Shown here: positions 5,951 through 6,853 of the stretch, piece by piece
Layout: every line of letters begins with the position of its first letter
Position numbering within the stretch: the stretch's first letter is position 1
Assembly (NCBI GenBank): GCA_919901705.1
Contig: CAKKPR010000133.1
Span: forward strand, 1 to 6,853
Source of the DNA: Thermodesulfovibrionales bacterium
Lineage (GTDB): Bacteria; Nitrospirota; Thermodesulfovibrionia; Thermodesulfovibrionales; UBA1546
DNA length: 6,853 nucleotides
Direction of reading: 5' to 3'
Translations under genes and position numbers: made by a program
The notes under the pieces: generated by a model
What the model saw: the letters and a program-made list of their open reading frames with translations, nothing else
Databases searched by the model: none
What the model was told of the DNA's origin: nothing

Positions 5951-6411
5951 GAGAATTGCTGGAGCATGACTTACCCGAGGTAGTGGGAATCGAAAATATC
6001 TCATTTACTACCCCCTGGTCGGAAATATTATTCTTTAATGAAATATATAAGCAGCGCTCAATTGCAAAGGTTGGAATCATAGAAGAAGCGCGCAGCGTGC
6101 AGCGTGTAGTTGGATATATATGTGCAAACTATGTGGCTGACGAAGGGCATATTCTGAATCTCGCAGTCCACCCTGACTTTAGAAGAAAGGGAATTGCAAA
6201 AACCCTTGTAGAAAATATTCTTGAAGAACTAAAAGAAACTGATTGCAGGTTTTTATATCTTGAGGTAAGAGCTTCCAATAATACAGCAAGGGAACTCTAT
6301 GAAGGTTTTGGATTCAGCGTAGTTGGAACTAGAAAAAAATATTACAATAAACCTGAAGAAGATGCAGTCATTATGTCGTTGCGACTCGATTCCGAGATGC
6401 TCAGGATTTAG
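5932..6411 (+). CDS. rimI: RimI-like GNAT N-acetyltransferase (ribosomal protein bS18-alanine type)
   Basis: A 159-residue GNAT enzyme that transfers acetyl from acetyl-CoA to a protein N-terminus; RimI acts on ribosomal protein bS18 in E. coli and can be broader elsewhere. The fold is complete: FTTPWSEILFFNEI (25-38), strand HILNLAVHP (73-81), the CoA pyrophosphate loop RRKGIA (84-89), then LEVRASNNTARELYEGFGF (110-128) with Glu111 and Tyr123 at the positions used for catalysis in RimI, and KKYYNKPEEDAVIM near the end. Translation starts at GTG 5932 inside the tsaB 3' end, with GAGG 4 bases upstream, indicating coupling; tsaB-rimI is a common pairing. Residues 51-58 (EEARSVQR) look like a short insertion from a heptanucleotide repeat. 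The 3' end overlaps a convergent regulator gene by 11 bases. Confidence 0.88.
   Translation: MEGLIIRELLEHDLPEVVGIENISFTTPWSEILFFNEIYKQRSIAKVGIIEEARSVQRVVGYICANYVADEGHILNLAVHPDFRRKGIAKTLVENILEELKETDCRFLYLEVRASNNTARELYEGFGFSVVGTRKKYYNKPEEDAVIMSLRLDSEMLRI
6085..6105. repeat. Heptanucleotide tandem repeat inside rimI
   Basis: GCAGCGT occurs twice in tandem (6092-6098 and 6099-6105), preceded by a degenerate copy GAAGCGC (6085-6091; 5 of 7 match). The 21 bases correspond to exactly seven codons, keep the frame, and are visibly richer in GC than the rest of rimI. They fall in the loop before strand VVGYICANY, where RimI proteins normally have a tight turn, so they probably added a few residues to the protein. 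Confidence 0.5.
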
Positions 6412-6808
6412 CCTTTTTTGTATTTCTTTGCTCTGACATCCCGGCAATGCCCTTTACCGCAATCAAGAAGCCATCTTTTAACTTCTTGTTTTTTATTTTT
6501 CTGAAAAGTTTAAGAAGTTCGATCTCATCATCGCTGAGAGTGCCATATAAACTAACAGATTCTGCTACCATCGTTTTTTCTTCATCTGCAATAAATCTGC
6601 TCACCGGCATATTAAGGGCCTGTGCGATCTGAGAAAGCCTTGATATGCTTATTTCACTTGCCCCTTTTTCATATTTCTGAACCTGCTGATAGGAGACGCC
6701 TATTCTCTCCGCTAACCCCATCTGAGATAGACCAACGGTTTTTCTCGATATTCTTATGAGATTTCCAATATGTCTTTTAGCTGTCTCTCTGTTCATAATA
6801 CGATGCAT
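6401..6808 (-). CDS. XRE-family helix-turn-helix transcriptional regulator
   Basis: A 135-residue protein with a Cro/C1-type helix-turn-helix at about 17-72: GLSQMGLAERIGVSYQQVQ (26-44) contains the first helix and recognition helix, followed by KYEKGASEISISRLSQIA and ALNMPVSRF. The C-terminal part (about 90-120, LSDDEIELLKLFRKIKNKK) is helical and charged and probably mediates dimerisation; I recognise no ligand or protease domain. It is a DNA-binding repressor or activator with an unknown target. The start is ATG 6808; ATG 6796 four codons later is equally possible, because neither has a clear ribosome binding site. The upstream region lies at the window edge, so its promoter and any divergent partner cannot be judged. 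The gene converges on rimI and overlaps it by 11 bases. Confidence 0.85.
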   Translation of the reverse strand: MHRIMNRETAKRHIGNLIRISRKTVGLSQMGLAERIGVSYQQVQKYEKGASEISISRLSQIAQALNMPVSRFIADEEKTMVAESVSLYGTLSDDEIELLKLFRKIKNKKLKDGFLIAVKGIAGMSEQRNTKKAKS

Positions 6809-6853
6809 AATTTTGCTTTTTAAACCAGGAAAAGTCTATAAACCCACAGTTGT

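Overview
The window (6,853 bases, moderate GC, A/T-rich intergenic gaps) is densely packed bacterial chromosome. It carries nine protein-coding genes, one of them cut by the left edge, and no tRNA, rRNA, CRISPR array or insertion sequence that I can see. The zinc-type ABC operon, tsaB-rimI pair, DUF1207-type outer-membrane protein, hicBA pair and a G/C-run palindromic repeat inside tsaB look like a Gram-negative anaerobe of the Nitrospirota/Desulfobacterota type, perhaps from an environmental assembly. That assignment is an impression from gene style, not a measurement.

Left part, minus strand (1-2890). The order of transcription is znuA-like binding protein (2890-1985), znuC-like ATPase (1988-1212), znuB-like permease (1212-418), then a 105-base gap and a hicB antitoxin gene (312-49) with the first 15 codons of hicA (45-1, running off the window). 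The three transporter genes are coupled by stop/start overlaps (GTGA and TAATG) and form one high-affinity Zn2+ (or Mn2+) importer: periplasmic metal binding, membrane channel and ATP hydrolysis. The hicBA pair has its own ribosome binding site and a probable promoter with a small palindrome over the -10.

Centre, divergent 60-base control region (2891-2950). znuA has a good sigma70-type promoter (TTTACA, 17 bases, TATGAT on the minus strand). Its spacer is almost exactly filled by an inverted repeat, which is where a metal-sensing repressor would sit. The same DNA lies directly in front of a divergent MFS exporter gene (2951-4177) that has no visible ribosome binding site and a TAAAAT six bases before its ATG, so it may be leaderless and share the control.

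Right part, plus strand. After the MFS gene come a secreted beta-rich DUF1207-like protein (4243-5097) preceded by a perfect 12-base direct repeat, and the overlapping pair tsaB (5186-5950) and rimI (5932-6411). tsaB makes a subunit of the tRNA t6A synthesis machinery; rimI makes an N-acetyltransferase. Both carry short in-frame repeat-derived insertions: a 43-base palindromic element in tsaB and a heptanucleotide repeat in rimI. A convergent XRE-family regulator gene (6808-6401, minus) overlaps the 3' end of rimI by 11 bases.

I do not see a clearly new multi-gene system. The best leads are the coding palindromic repeat in tsaB, the operator-like palindrome in the znuA promoter, and the repeats in front of the DUF1207-like gene.
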